A stretch of DNA of 64,000 bases from contig NZ_NSLB01000002.1 in the NCBI RefSeq assembly GCF_002304225.1, forward strand, positions 186,001-250,000. Direction: 5' to 3'. The stretch comes from Pseudomonas sp. HAR-UPW-AIA-41 (lineage in GTDB: Bacteria > Pseudomonadota > Gammaproteobacteria > Pseudomonadales > Pseudomonadaceae). How positions within the stretch are numbered: position 1 is the stretch's first letter; each line of letters opens with the position of its first letter. Both the position numbers and the translations under genes were made by a program. The notes beneath the pieces were generated by a model. It did not search any database. It was given only the letters and a program-made list of their open reading frames with translations, and was not told where the DNA came from. Shown here one piece after another: positions 38,011 to 46,999 of the stretch.

Positions 38011-38150
38011 CAGGCCGTTGAAAAACTACCTGCGTTGTCCGGCCGTTGTTAAAAACAGCCTCAAAATGCTCATTTACAGCACGTAAATTGCGCTTTATCG
38101 GCTGCTTTTGCCTAGGCCAGCCTTCCTCGCAAACGCTTTTCAACAGCCTG
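38011..38150. repeat. MITE/REP-like palindromic intergenic repeat, copy 1
   Basis: The element has terminal inverted repeats (CAGGCCGTTGAAAA at 38011 and TTTTCAACAGCCTG ending at 38150, one mismatch). Nested inside are AAAAACAGCC against GGCTGCTTTT and a central ATTTAC-5-GTAAAT (38072-38088). The whole 140 bp could fold into one long imperfect hairpin. The core AATGCTCATTTAC...TGCGCTT recurs near 45545. It carries no gene. Confidence 0.7.
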
Positions 38151-38243
38151 TTAGAGCGAAAGCCCGAGCTTAGCCAGTGCGCCGCTTCAGGGAAAGCGCG
38201 ACGAACGGATTGTTGCAGCCACCCGCCACCACGAGCGCGCCGC

Positions 38244-39158
38244 TCAAGCCAGGTGCTGTTCGCGCAGGTACTGCTCCAGGTAATGGATAAACACCTGGAC
38301 CTTATGCGCGTGGCGCCTGTGGCTGGGATACACGGCCAGGATATGCGCGCCGAAAGCGTCCGGGTCCACCGACCAGTCCGGCAGCAACCGCACCAGCCGG
38401 CCATCAGCCAGGTAGGGCGCCACGCTCCACAGCGGCGCATGCAGAATACCCAGCCCAGCAAGAGCACTGTTCAGCAGCAGATCATAGTTGCCGCTGAGCA
38501 GCCGCCCGACCGGCAACTCCAGGCGCCGCACCTCCTCACCGCGGCGCAGCTGCCAGATATGCCGATTGAGGGCCGGATGCCAGTACAGCAACCAGTCGTG
38601 CTCAAGCAGGTTGTCCAGCCGCACTTCCAGCGGCTGGCGCGCCAGATAGGTCGGACTGGCAGCCAGCACGATCTCATTGCGGCCGATCGGCCTGGCAATC
38701 AAGCCCGGCAGATCACAGGCACCCTCATGCAAGATCAGGTCGTGCCCGCTGCCGAGAATGGACTGATCGTCGTCGCTCAAATCCACCTGCAGGCGCAGCT
38801 GCGGATGATCCAGGGCGAAGCGTGCACACACCTCGCCTAGGAAGGCCGCACCGAAGGCCAGCGGCGCGGCGATACGCAGTTCTCCATGCAGTTTGCGCTG
38901 CAACTGACCAATCGCCTCGCTGGCCTGCCCAAGGCAGGCCAGCGCCTCACGGACAGCTTGAGCATACAGGCGGCCGGCTTCGGTCAACTGAATGCGCCGC
39001 GTGCTGCGTTCGAACAGTCGCGCCCCCAATTCAGCCTCCAGCGCCGCAATGGTCTTGGCCACGGCCGAAGGAGTCTTGCCCAACTGCTCGGCGGCCCGAC
39101 TGAAGCTGTTCTGCTCTACCACGCACACCAGAGTGGTCAGCGCACTGTACTTGTCCAC
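38244..39158 (-). CDS. LysR-family transcriptional regulator
   Basis: The 304-residue protein has the N-terminal helix-turn-helix ([44 protein letters not shown]) and a LysR substrate-binding domain of the CrgA-like subgroup ([12 protein letters not shown]). It is divergent from the secreted amidohydrolase with a 105-bp gap, the typical arrangement in which a LysR protein controls its neighbour. The effector is unknown. Confidence 0.92.
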   Translation of the reverse strand: MDKYSALTTLVCVVEQNSFSRAAEQLGKTPSAVAKTIAALEAELGARLFERSTRRIQLTEAGRLYAQAVREALACLGQASEAIGQLQRKLHGELRIAAPLAFGAAFLGEVCARFALDHPQLRLQVDLSDDDQSILGSGHDLILHEGACDLPGLIARPIGRNEIVLAASPTYLARQPLEVRLDNLLEHDWLLYWHPALNRHIWQLRRGEEVRRLELPVGRLLSGNYDLLLNSALAGLGILHAPLWSVAPYLADGRLVRLLPDWSVDPDAFGAHILAVYPSHRRHAHKVQVFIHYLEQYLREQHLA

Positions 39159-39263
39159 GATTTAGTCCCAACAGGAATAAAAGTTATGCCAGAAGTCCGC
39201 TTTCGGCAGATCGAAACATTTCCTTAGTCTGCGGCCAAGCCTAACAAAAACAAGGATTACAAC

Positions 39264-41030
39264 ATGCACCGGGTTCTTCCCACTCTTCTTGGCCTGACCA
39301 TCGCTTGTGCCTCAACGGAAAGCATGGCCGCTGCCGACCTGATCATCACCCACGCCAAGGTCTACACCGCCGAACCGGGCCAGGCCCTGCAGCAGGCAGT
39401 CGCCATCGAGGATGGCAAGATCCTCAAGGTCGGCAGCAACAGCGAGATGGAGGCACTGGCCGACGCCGGTACGCAGCGCATCAACCTCGGCGGCAAGGTG
39501 CTGATGCCGGGCATGATCGACACCCACAGCCACCCGGTCATGGCCGCCCTCGACAGCCTGGGCGCCAACCTCTACGACGAACTGCTGCCGCTGGAGCAGT
39601 TCGAGCAATGGCTGATCGAGGAAGAGAAAGCCGGCCGCGCCAAACATCAGGGCGTGGTACTGGTCAGCGGCATGAACTCCTCCTACTGGGAACAGGCAGA
39701 AGGCCTCGGTCAGCGCTTCAATCAGGGCCGCTGGCAGGACGTACCGGTGGTACTCAGCGGCATCGACGGCCACACCGGCTGGGCCAACAACGCAATGCTC
39801 AAGCGGGTCGGCATCGACGCCGCCATGGTCAGGGCGCAGCCGGAGAAGGAACGCAGTTTCATCGGCCACAGCGCCGACTTCACGCCCAACGGCTACCTGG
39901 CCGAAACGGCCTGGGATTTGGTGCGCAGCCAGCTGCCGGCTCCGGACGATGAGCTGATGCTGCAGGCAGCGCGCAAGGCGGTAGCAGTCAACAACTCGGT
40001 GGGTGTGACCGCCTGGATGGATGCCGCCGCCAACGGCGGAGTCGGCGCCTCGCTGTTCGAGATGCGCCCCACCGAGCAGGACCTGGGAGTCCTGCCGCTG
40101 TACCGGAGCCTGTCCGAGAAGGGTGAACTGAGCGCCCATGTCGCGGCCCTGCTGCTGGCGCATCCACAAAGCCTGCCGAAAGACCTGGAGGTACAGGCCA
40201 AGGTGATGCAGCAGTTCGCCAACGTGCCGAACCTGACCTTCCCCGGCATCAAGATTTTCCTCGACGGCATCATGGAGTTCCCCGGCCAGACCGCCGCCAT
40301 GCTCGATCCGTTCAAGAACAGCCTCAAGCGCGGCCAGTTGCTGATCGACCCCGCCACCTTCCCCAAACTGGTGGAAGCGGCCGAGCAGCGCGGCTGGATC
40401 GTACACATGCACGCCGTGGGCGACCGGGCCGTGCGCGAGGGGCTCAACGCCGTGGCCAAAGCCCGCCAGCTCTCGCCGGCGCCGGTACCGCACAGCATCA
40501 GCCACCTGCAAACGGTCAATCCCAAGGAGTTTCCGCGCTTCAGGGAGCTGGGGGTGATCGCCTCCATGCAGCTGCTCTGGGCCACCGCCGAGACCTACAC
40601 CGAGGAACTGGTCAAACCCTATGTCAGCGCCATGGCCTATCAGTATCAATACCCGGCCCGCTCGCTGAACAAGGCCGGCGCGACCATCGCCGGGGCCAGC
40701 GACTGGCCGGTGTCCAGCCCCAACCCGTGGAACGCCATCGCCCAGGCCAGCACCCGCAAGGGACCTCTGGGCGTGCTCAATGCCGCCGAGAGCATCGACC
40801 GCCAGAGCATGTTCCAGGCCTACACCCTCAACGCCGCCAAGGCTCTGCGTCTGGAGCAGCGCATCGGCTCCATCGCCCCGGGCAAGCAGGCCGACCTGAT
40901 CGTGCTGGATCGCGATGTATTCACGGTCAGTGATGCCGAACTGTTCGACACCCAGGTCGTGACCACCTACTTCGCCGGCAAACCGGTGTACCAGGCCCCG
41001 ACCGACAACAGCGTCGCCCAAGCGCAATAA
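39264..41030 (+). CDS. Secreted YtcJ-like amidohydrolase
   Basis: The 588-residue metal-dependent hydrolase of the amidohydrolase_3 (YtcJ) family has a signal peptide (1-23, ending in SMAA). The first strand is followed by the metal motif H88-S-H90 in MIDTHSHP. Later metal ligands are plausible in HMHAVGDRA and SHLQT, and the final conserved part is GKQADLIVLD. It probably hydrolyses an amide or cyclic amide in the periplasm. It is divergent from a LysR regulator and followed after 94 bp by a TorF-type porin, suggesting a regulator, hydrolase and porin set for one compound. The substrate cannot be named. Confidence 0.88.
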   Translation: MHRVLPTLLGLTIACASTESMAAADLIITHAKVYTAEPGQALQQAVAIEDGKILKVGSNSEMEALADAGTQRINLGGKVLMPGMIDTHSHPVMAALDSLGANLYDELLPLEQFEQWLIEEEKAGRAKHQGVVLVSGMNSSYWEQAEGLGQRFNQGRWQDVPVVLSGIDGHTGWANNAMLKRVGIDAAMVRAQPEKERSFIGHSADFTPNGYLAETAWDLVRSQLPAPDDELMLQAARKAVAVNNSVGVTAWMDAAANGGVGASLFEMRPTEQDLGVLPLYRSLSEKGELSAHVAALLLAHPQSLPKDLEVQAKVMQQFANVPNLTFPGIKIFLDGIMEFPGQTAAMLDPFKNSLKRGQLLIDPATFPKLVEAAEQRGWIVHMHAVGDRAVREGLNAVAKARQLSPAPVPHSISHLQTVNPKEFPRFRELGVIASMQLLWATAETYTEELVKPYVSAMAYQYQYPARSLNKAGATIAGASDWPVSSPNPWNAIAQASTRKGPLGVLNAAESIDRQSMFQAYTLNAAKALRLEQRIGSIAPGKQADLIVLDRDVFTVSDAELFDTQVVTTYFAGKPVYQAPTDNSVAQAQ

Positions 41031-41124
41031 CGCCGTCATTGCCGCACCGCCCTGCGCACTATGCGCAGTGGTCGGCTGCGGCCCTGTATCTGCCGCCATA
41101 CAACAACCACAACAGGGCTCAACC

Positions 41125-41871
41125 ATGCACGCATGCAAACCACTCATCCTGGCGTTCGCCGCACTCACCACCAGCCAGCTGGCGCAGGCTGTCGAACTCA
41201 GCGATTCACTGAACCTGGCCATTACCCCGGCCCTGGTCAGCGACTACCGCAGCAGCGGCATCTCGCAGACCCTCGGTGATCCCGCCGCGCAACTCGACAT
41301 GATGCTCAGCCACGCCAGCGGCCTGTATGCCGGGGTGTGGACCAGCAACGTCGAGTTCGGCTACGACTGGGAGAAGGACGATGACTACGGCACCCGCCAG
41401 GAGGTCGACTATTACGCCGGCTACTACTGGCAACTGAGCGACGACATCAGTCTGGACACCTACTACAACAAGTACACCTACCCCGGCGAAAGCCAGTTCA
41501 ACGGCGCCGATATCTACCTGACCCTTGAGGCCTATGGCTTCTTCATCGGTGGCAAGCACTCCCACGACACCGACAATACCGCCGTCACGCAGTACCTGGG
41601 ATACCGCACTCAGCTGCCGCTGGAGATCGGTCTGGAGCTGCGTGCTGAACAGGTCGACTACAAGGACGAGGTGTTCTGGAACGCTGACTGGACCAAAGGT
41701 GAAGAGAAGTACAACAACTGGGAGGTCAAACTGACCCGCGACATGCTCGGCGCCACCTGGAGCCTGAGCTATGTCGACACCGACCTGTCCGATGCCCAGT
41801 GCGCCAGCTTTTCCGGCTACGACGACCTGTGCTCGGCCGGGGCGGTGGCAAGTGTCAGTAAATCTTTCTGA
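41125..41871 (+). CDS. TorF-family putative porin
   Basis: The 248-residue protein starts at the ATG at 41125 and has a signal peptide (to about 22, TSQLAQA). The mature part is beta-rich with alternating aromatic strands (TPALVSDYRSSGISQT, GLYAGVWTSNVEFG, EVDYYAGYYWQL, SLDTYYNKYTYPG). The S-x-Y-x-x-x-G-x-S opening and the final strand ending in SKSF fit the TorF/gcw_chp family of outer-membrane proteins. A pair of cysteines near the C-terminus (QCASFSGYDDLC) could form a loop disulfide. Function is inferred from the family: a small outer-membrane channel. Confidence 0.85.
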   Translation: MHACKPLILAFAALTTSQLAQAVELSDSLNLAITPALVSDYRSSGISQTLGDPAAQLDMMLSHASGLYAGVWTSNVEFGYDWEKDDDYGTRQEVDYYAGYYWQLSDDISLDTYYNKYTYPGESQFNGADIYLTLEAYGFFIGGKHSHDTDNTAVTQYLGYRTQLPLEIGLELRAEQVDYKDEVFWNADWTKGEEKYNNWEVKLTRDMLGATWSLSYVDTDLSDAQCASFSGYDDLCSAGAVASVSKSF

Positions 41872-41907
41872 AACTGTAACGGTAGATTGACGGCCAGTTG
41901 TCGATTG

Positions 41908-41926
41908 CGCCGCCGCAACGGCGGCG
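41908..41926. terminator. Possible terminator hairpin after the TorF porin gene
   Basis: CGCCGCCG-CAA-CGGCGGCG is a perfect 8-bp GC stem located 37 bp after the porin stop. No U-tract follows, so it may act as a weak terminator or only as an RNA-stabilising hairpin. Confidence 0.4.
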
Positions 41927-41958
41927 TAAGCTGAGCGCCTCATTTCAGGACGCGCCCC

Positions 41959-42858
41959 ATGCAACCCGCCGATCTGCTGCGCCTCATCAGCCTTGCCGCC
42001 ATCTGGGGTGCCAGCTTTCTCTTCATGCGCATCGCCGCGCCGGTGCTGGGGGCCATCCCCACCGCCTTCTTCCGGGTGTCCCTGGCGGCACTCGGCCTGT
42101 TCGCCCTGCTTCTGGTGCTGCGCGTGCCGCTGGACTTTCGCGGCAAGCTGCGCGCCACCCTGGCGCTCGGCCTGATCAATTCAGGGATTCCCGCCACCTG
42201 CTACACCTTCGCCGCCCTGGTGCTGCCGGCCGGCTACTCGGCCATCTTCAACGCCACCACGCCGCTGATGGGCGTGCTGATCGGCGCCCTGTTCTTTCGC
42301 GAAGGGCTGACCCTGGGCAAGGGCATCGGGGTATTTCTTGGCTTGTTCGGCGTCGCCCTGCTGACCCGCACCGGGCCACTGGCCTTCAATCTGGAACTGC
42401 TCTGGGGCGCCCTCGCCTGCCTCGGCGCCACCACCTGCTACGGCTTTGCCGGTTACCTGGCCCGACGCTGGCTGGATCAGCAGGGCGGGCTGGACAGTCG
42501 GCTGGCCTCTCTGGGCAGCATGCTCGGCGCCTGCCTGTTGCTCACGCCGATCTTCCTCTGGTCGCTGTGGAGCCAGCCACCAGCCAGCTGGGGCGGCAGC
42601 CGCGAATGGCTGGCCCTGCTCGGCCTGGGCCTGCTCTGCACGGCGTTCGCCTATGTCCTGTACTTCCAGCTGCTGAGCCGCGCCGGCCCGCTGAAAGCCA
42701 TGGCGGTGACCTTCCTGATCCCGCCATTCGGCGTGTTGTGGGGCGTGTTGCTGCTCGATGAGCCGCTGTCCTGGGCTTATCTGTACGGCGGCGCACTGAT
42801 CCTGGTGGCGCTGTATCTGGTGCTGCGGCCGCAGGTGACCAGCGGCGAGCCGGCCTGA
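41959..42858 (+). CDS. EamA-family (DMT) transporter
   Basis: The 299-residue integral membrane protein has ten predicted helices arranged as two EamA domains. The first contains AAIWGASFLFMRIAAPVLG and the second repeats the pattern after about residue 155 (GATTCYGFAGYLARRW). The motif FLIPPFGVLWGVLLLDEPLSW near the end is typical of the drug/metabolite transporter superfamily. Such proteins usually export amino acids or metabolites. The substrate is unknown. Convergent with the Sel1-repeat gene, 19 bp away. Confidence 0.9.
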   Translation: MQPADLLRLISLAAIWGASFLFMRIAAPVLGAIPTAFFRVSLAALGLFALLLVLRVPLDFRGKLRATLALGLINSGIPATCYTFAALVLPAGYSAIFNATTPLMGVLIGALFFREGLTLGKGIGVFLGLFGVALLTRTGPLAFNLELLWGALACLGATTCYGFAGYLARRWLDQQGGLDSRLASLGSMLGACLLLTPIFLWSLWSQPPASWGGSREWLALLGLGLLCTAFAYVLYFQLLSRAGPLKAMAVTFLIPPFGVLWGVLLLDEPLSWAYLYGGALILVALYLVLRPQVTSGEPA

Positions 42859-42877
42859 CCCTCAGCCGCCGAGCAGA

Positions 42878-43468
42878 TCACTCGCCGCATGGCGGTTCGC
42901 CCGGCAGCACCGGCGGGTGCTGGGTGAGGTCACGGGACAGCGCCTCGCCGGCATCGCGCTGCACCGCCGTCAACTGCTCGGCCAGTTTGTCCCGCAGCCC
43001 GACCACCTCGGCATCGCCCTCGCTGGCCGCCAGATTGAGCCAGGCGTAGGCCTGCACCTTATCCTTGGGCAGACCGTAACCCACCACCTGCAGGGCACCG
43101 AGCCGCGCCTGCGCCTCGCTGCTGCCCTGCTGCGCCGCGTGCAGCCAGCACTGCGCGGCGCGGCGGTAACGGGCATTGTCGTAATAGCGCTGGGCCAGGC
43201 TCACCGCCGCCGGACGCGAACCCTGGCGCACCGCGGCCCGCAGCCAGCGCTCACCGTGCTGACCAGTAAGCAGCTCGCCCAGACGAAACTGCGCATCCAC
43301 CTGCCCGGCAATCGCCGCCTGCTCCAGCAGGTACAGACCCTGCTCGCGATCACCACCCTCCAGCGCCTTGAGTCCGCCGAGGTAGTCATCGGTGGCCGAA
43401 GCCTGCAACTGGGTACCGAACAGCAGGCCCGCCAAGAGCAGGCCGCCACGGGAAAACGCTGACGTCAC
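42878..43468 (-). CDS. Secreted Sel1-repeat protein
   Basis: The 196-residue protein has a signal peptide (1-24). Its Sel1-like repeats ([60 protein letters not shown]) form alpha-solenoid units of 33-40 residues. It starts at a GTG (43468) that overlaps the cysK stop (GTGA), so translation is coupled to cysK. Periplasmic Sel1 proteins often act as scaffolds. No specific partner is evident. Confidence 0.85.
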   Translation of the reverse strand: MTSAFSRGGLLLAGLLFGTQLQASATDDYLGGLKALEGGDREQGLYLLEQAAIAGQVDAQFRLGELLTGQHGERWLRAAVRQGSRPAAVSLAQRYYDNARYRRAAQCWLHAAQQGSSEAQARLGALQVVGYGLPKDKVQAYAWLNLAASEGDAEVVGLRDKLAEQLTAVQRDAGEALSRDLTQHPPVLPGEPPCGE

Positions 43469-44439
43469 TGCTGCAGTTCCTGCTCGCTGAACAGGCCGTC
43501 AAACAGCATGCTGGACAGGTAGCGTTCGCCCGAATCCGGCAGGATCACCACAATGGTCTTGCCCTGCATCGCAGGCTCAGCAGCCAGCTTCAGCGCCGCC
43601 GCCATGGCCGCACCGCAGGAGATGCCGCAGAGGATGCCCTCTTCCTGCATCAGGCGCAGAGCAGTCGCCTTGGACTCGTCGTCAGTCACCTGTACCACGC
43701 GATCGACGATCGACAGGTCGAGGTTCTTTGGCACAAAGCCGGCGCCAATGCCCTGAATCTTGTGCGGGCTGGGCTTGACCTCATCGCCAGCCAGGGTCTG
43801 GCTGATCACCGGCGAGCCGACCGGTTCCACCGCCACCGAGGTAATGGCTTTGCCCATCACGTTCTTGATATAGCGGGAAACGCCGGTAATGGTGCCGCCA
43901 GTGCCGACCCCGGCCACCAGTACGTCGATGGCGCCGTCGGTGTCGTTCCAGATTTCCGGACCGGTGGTCTTCTCGTGAATCGCCGGGTTGGCCGGGTTTT
44001 CGAACTGCTGCGGCATGAAGTACTGCGCCGGGTCGCTGGCGAGGATTTCCTCGGCCTTGGCAATCGCGCCCTTCATGCCCTTGGCCGGTTCGGTCAGCAC
44101 CAGCTCGGCGCCCAGCGCCTTGAGCACCTTGCGCCGCTCCAGACTCATGGAGGCCGGCATGGTCAGTACCAGCTTGTAGCCTTTGGCAGCTGCCACGAAG
44201 GCCAGGCCGATACCGGTGTTGCCGGAAGTCGGCTCGACGATGGTCATGCCCGGCTTGAGCGCGCCACGCTGCTCAGCATCCCAGATCAGGTTGGCGCCGA
44301 TCCGGCATTTGACCGAGTAGCCCGGGTTGCGGCCTTCGATCTTGGCCAGAATGGTCACGCCCTGCGGGCCCAGACGGTTGATGCGCACCAGCGGGGTGTT
44401 GCCGATGGACTCGGCGTTGTTGGCAAAAATGCGGCTCAT
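43465..44439 (-). CDS. cysK: Cysteine synthase A (O-acetylserine sulfhydrylase)
   Basis: CysK makes L-cysteine from O-acetyl-L-serine and sulfide with pyridoxal phosphate. The 324-residue protein shows the PLP lysine K44 (YSVKCRIG), the substrate-binding TSGNTG (71-76), the phosphate-binding GTGGT loop, and the C-terminal [11 protein letters not shown] at 44439 is preceded by AAGGAA; the frame stays open far upstream only as a shadow of the divergent MoxR gene. The arrangement is cysK followed by a Sel1 protein. Confidence 0.95.
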   Translation of the reverse strand: MSRIFANNAESIGNTPLVRINRLGPQGVTILAKIEGRNPGYSVKCRIGANLIWDAEQRGALKPGMTIVEPTSGNTGIGLAFVAAAKGYKLVLTMPASMSLERRKVLKALGAELVLTEPAKGMKGAIAKAEEILASDPAQYFMPQQFENPANPAIHEKTTGPEIWNDTDGAIDVLVAGVGTGGTITGVSRYIKNVMGKAITSVAVEPVGSPVISQTLAGDEVKPSPHKIQGIGAGFVPKNLDLSIVDRVVQVTDDESKATALRLMQEEGILCGISCGAAMAAALKLAAEPAMQGKTIVVILPDSGERYLSSMLFDGLFSEQELQQ

Positions 44440-44649
44440 GGCGAGTTCCTTGCGAAAGGCCGGAAAAGACCACAAGCCTAAGTCCCGTGCCGATTCGAGT
44501 CCAGCCGGCAAACGCAAGTTGGGTGACCCGCCATTCAGTGACTGAATGGCCCGTCTGCGTTCACAGCCACCTTGCCCGCGCGTTATAGTCGGCTTTTCCA
44601 ATACTGTACCGGCCGGTTTCCTTGCCGGCCTTACCGTCCGAGGTTTCCC

Positions 44650-45495
44650 ATGAAGTTCGAAGGCACTCAGTCCTACGTCGCCACCGATGACCTGAAGCTC
44701 GCGGTCAACGCCGCCATCACCCTGCAGCGCCCGCTGCTGGTCAAGGGCGAGCCGGGTACCGGCAAGACCATGCTGGCCGAGCAACTGGCCGACGCCTTCG
44801 GTGCCCGCCTGATCACCTGGCACATCAAATCCACCACCAAGGCGCACCAGGGTCTGTACGAGTACGACGCGGTCAGCCGTCTGCGCGACTCGCAGCTGGA
44901 CTCGGACAAGGTCCACGACGTCAAGAACTACATCAAGAAAGGCAAGCTGTGGGAGGCCTTCGAGTCCGAAGAGCGGGTCATCCTGCTGATCGACGAAATC
45001 GACAAGGCCGACATCGAGTTCCCCAACGACCTGTTGCAGGAACTCGACAAGATGGAGTTCTACGTTTACGAGACCAACGAAACCATCAAGGCCAAGCAGC
45101 GCCCGATCATCATCATCACCTCGAACAACGAGAAGGAACTGCCGGACGCCTTCCTGCGCCGCTGCTTCTTCCACTACATCGCCTTCCCCGACCGCGACAC
45201 CCTGCAGAAAATCGTCGACGTGCACTACCCGGGCATCAGCGGCAGCCTGGTTGCCGAAGCGCTGGACGTGTTCTTCGACGTGCGCAAGGTGCCGGGCCTG
45301 AAGAAGAAGCCGTCCACCAGCGAGCTGGTCGACTGGCTGAAGCTGCTGATGGCCGACAACATCGGCGAAGCCGTGCTGCGCGAACGTGATCCGACCAAGG
45401 CCATCCCGCCGCTGGCCGGTGCTCTGGTGAAGAACGAGCAGGATGTGATGCTTCTCGAACGCCTGGCCTTCATGGCCCGCCGCGCCGGTCGCTAA
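44650..45495 (+). CDS. MoxR-type AAA+ ATPase
   Basis: The 281-residue AAA+ protein starts at the ATG at 44650. Walker A is GEPGTGKT (33-40), Walker B is [12 protein letters not shown] (DE at 115-116), sensor I is [10 protein letters not shown] and the arginine-finger region is [13 protein letters not shown]. MoxR ATPases act as chaperones that insert metals or assemble complexes together with a VWA protein. The VWA gene follows 168 bp downstream, with a repeat element in between. The pair resembles CoxD/CoxE-type partners, but no carbon-monoxide dehydrogenase or other client is in the window. Confidence 0.9.
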   Translation: MKFEGTQSYVATDDLKLAVNAAITLQRPLLVKGEPGTGKTMLAEQLADAFGARLITWHIKSTTKAHQGLYEYDAVSRLRDSQLDSDKVHDVKNYIKKGKLWEAFESEERVILLIDEIDKADIEFPNDLLQELDKMEFYVYETNETIKAKQRPIIIITSNNEKELPDAFLRRCFFHYIAFPDRDTLQKIVDVHYPGISGSLVAEALDVFFDVRKVPGLKKKPSTSELVDWLKLLMADNIGEAVLRERDPTKAIPPLAGALVKNEQDVMLLERLAFMARRAGR

Positions 45496-45514
45496 ACCAG
45501 GCCGGCTGCGCGTC

Positions 45515-45605
45515 GGCCAGGCTGCGTTGAGAGCGGGCTCGGAATGCTCATTTACATCAGTAAACTGCGCTTCCTCGCCCACTCCCGCCTTGCCTGGCTC
45601 TAGCT
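45515..45605. repeat. Palindromic intergenic repeat, diverged copy 2
   Basis: GGAATGCTCATTTACATCAGTAAACTGCGCTTCCTCG (described by its parts: core 45541-45577) repeats the core of the element at 38063-38096. GGCCAGGC (45515-45522) and GCCTGGCT (45592-45599) give a short terminal inverted repeat. It lies between the MoxR gene and its VWA partner. Confidence 0.6.
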
Positions 45606-45663
45606 CGCTCGCCCCTCCCACCGTGCGAGCAATCGAGTCACAGATTTAACCGAGGGCACGTCC

Positions 45664-46842
45664 ATGCTGCTCAACCTGTTCAATGAAATGCGCGCGGCCA
45701 AGGTGCCCGTGTCGGTGCGCGAGCTGCTCGACCTGATCAACGCGTTGAAGCACAACGTGGTGTTCGCCGATATGGACGAGTTCTACTACCTCGCCCGGGC
45801 GATCCTGGTGAAGGACGAGCGTCACTTCGACAAGTTCGACCGTGCCTTCGGTGCCTACTTCAAAGGCCTGGAGAACCTCAACGAGCACCTGGAAGCGCTG
45901 ATTCCCGAGGAATGGCTGCGCAAGGAATTCGAGCGTCTTCTGAGCGATGAGGAACGCGCACAGATCCAGTCCCTCGGTGGCCTGGACAAGCTGATCGAAG
46001 AGTTCAAGAAGCGCCTGGAAGAACAGAAGGAGCGCCACGAAGGCGGCAACAAGTGGATCGGCACCGGCGGCACCAGCCCCTTCGGCTCCGGCGGCTACAA
46101 CCCCGAGGGCATCCGCGTCGGCGATGCCGGCAAGCGCCAGGGCAAAGCCGCCAAGGTGTGGGACCAGCGCGAGTACAAGAACCTCGACGACCAGGTCGAG
46201 CTGGGCACGCGCAACATCAAGGTGGCCTTGCGCCGCCTGCGCAAGTTCGCCCGCGAGGGCGCCGCGGAAGAGTTCGACCTCGGCGGCACCATCGACCACA
46301 CCGCCAAGGACGGCGGCCTGCTGAATATCCAGATGCGTCCGGAGCGGCGCAACACGGTGAAGCTGCTGATCCTGTTCGACATCGGCGGCTCGATGGACGC
46401 CCACGTCAAGGTCTGCGAGGAACTGTTCTCGGCGTGCAAGACCGAGTTCAAGCACCTGGAGTACTTCTACTTCCACAACTTCATCTACGAAAGCGTGTGG
46501 AAGAACAACCTGCGCCGCACCAGCGAGCGTTACCCTACCCATGACCTGCTGCACAAGTACGGTCCGGACTGGAAGGTCGTGTTCGTCGGCGACGCCGCCA
46601 TGGCGCCCTACGAGATCACCCAGGCCGGCGGCAGCGTGGAGCACTGGAACGAGGAAGCCGGCTACGTCTGGATGAAACGCTTCATGGAGAAATACAAGAA
46701 GCTCATCTGGATCAACCCCTACCCCAAGAGCAGCTGGGACTACACCGCCTCCACCGGGCTGGTGCGCGAGCTGATCAACGACCAGATGCACCCGCTGACG
46801 CTGCAGGGGCTGGAAGAAGGCATGCGTTTTCTCTCCAAATAA
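45664..46842 (+). CDS. VWA-domain protein (CoxE-like), partner of MoxR
   Basis: The 392-residue cytoplasmic protein has a helical N-terminal part (LLNLFNEMRAAKVPVSVRELLDLI) typical of CoxE-like VWA proteins. A charged, Gly-rich linker (about 120-170) precedes a C-terminal VWA domain from about 232. The metal-binding motif reads D239-I-G-G-S-M, so the first serine of the usual DxSxS is glycine. The later F-V-G-D-A segment supplies the acidic residue. It probably works with the AAA+ protein upstream in complex maturation. The client is unknown. Confidence 0.88.
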   Translation: MLLNLFNEMRAAKVPVSVRELLDLINALKHNVVFADMDEFYYLARAILVKDERHFDKFDRAFGAYFKGLENLNEHLEALIPEEWLRKEFERLLSDEERAQIQSLGGLDKLIEEFKKRLEEQKERHEGGNKWIGTGGTSPFGSGGYNPEGIRVGDAGKRQGKAAKVWDQREYKNLDDQVELGTRNIKVALRRLRKFAREGAAEEFDLGGTIDHTAKDGGLLNIQMRPERRNTVKLLILFDIGGSMDAHVKVCEELFSACKTEFKHLEYFYFHNFIYESVWKNNLRRTSERYPTHDLLHKYGPDWKVVFVGDAAMAPYEITQAGGSVEHWNEEAGYVWMKRFMEKYKKLIWINPYPKSSWDYTASTGLVRELINDQMHPLTLQGLEEGMRFLSK

Positions 46843-46861
46843 GCCCTGGGCAGTAACAGCC

Positions 46862-46890
46862 GAGGCCGCCTGTTCAGGCGGCCTCTTCAT
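46862..46890 (+). terminator. Terminator after the MoxR/VWA operon
   Basis: GAGGCCGCCTG (46862-46872) and CAGGCGGCCTC (46875-46885) form a GC-rich stem 20 bp after the VWA stop. A short T-containing tail (TTCATT) follows. Confidence 0.7.
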
Positions 46891-46999
46891 TGGGCGGGAT
46901 ACGCCCGACCAACAGAAACACAGCTTGTAAAACACCCGCTGCCCGCCTGCGCGACAACCGCAGGTATGCTTTGGTTCCCCTGGTTTGCAAAAGAATCCA

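Noticed and set aside
36374..38086. 570-codon frame antisense to aceK
   Set aside because: It covers the well-conserved aceK gene exactly, lacks a start signal and has no recognisable domain.
39312..41222. 636-codon frame antisense to the amidohydrolase
   Set aside because: The amidohydrolase has a signal peptide and metal motif in the other frame. The antisense product is low-complexity and Gly/Leu/Val-rich.
44440..45621. Upstream extension of the cysK frame to 45621
   Set aside because: CysK begins naturally at 44439 with a ribosome site. The extension lies opposite the MoxR gene.
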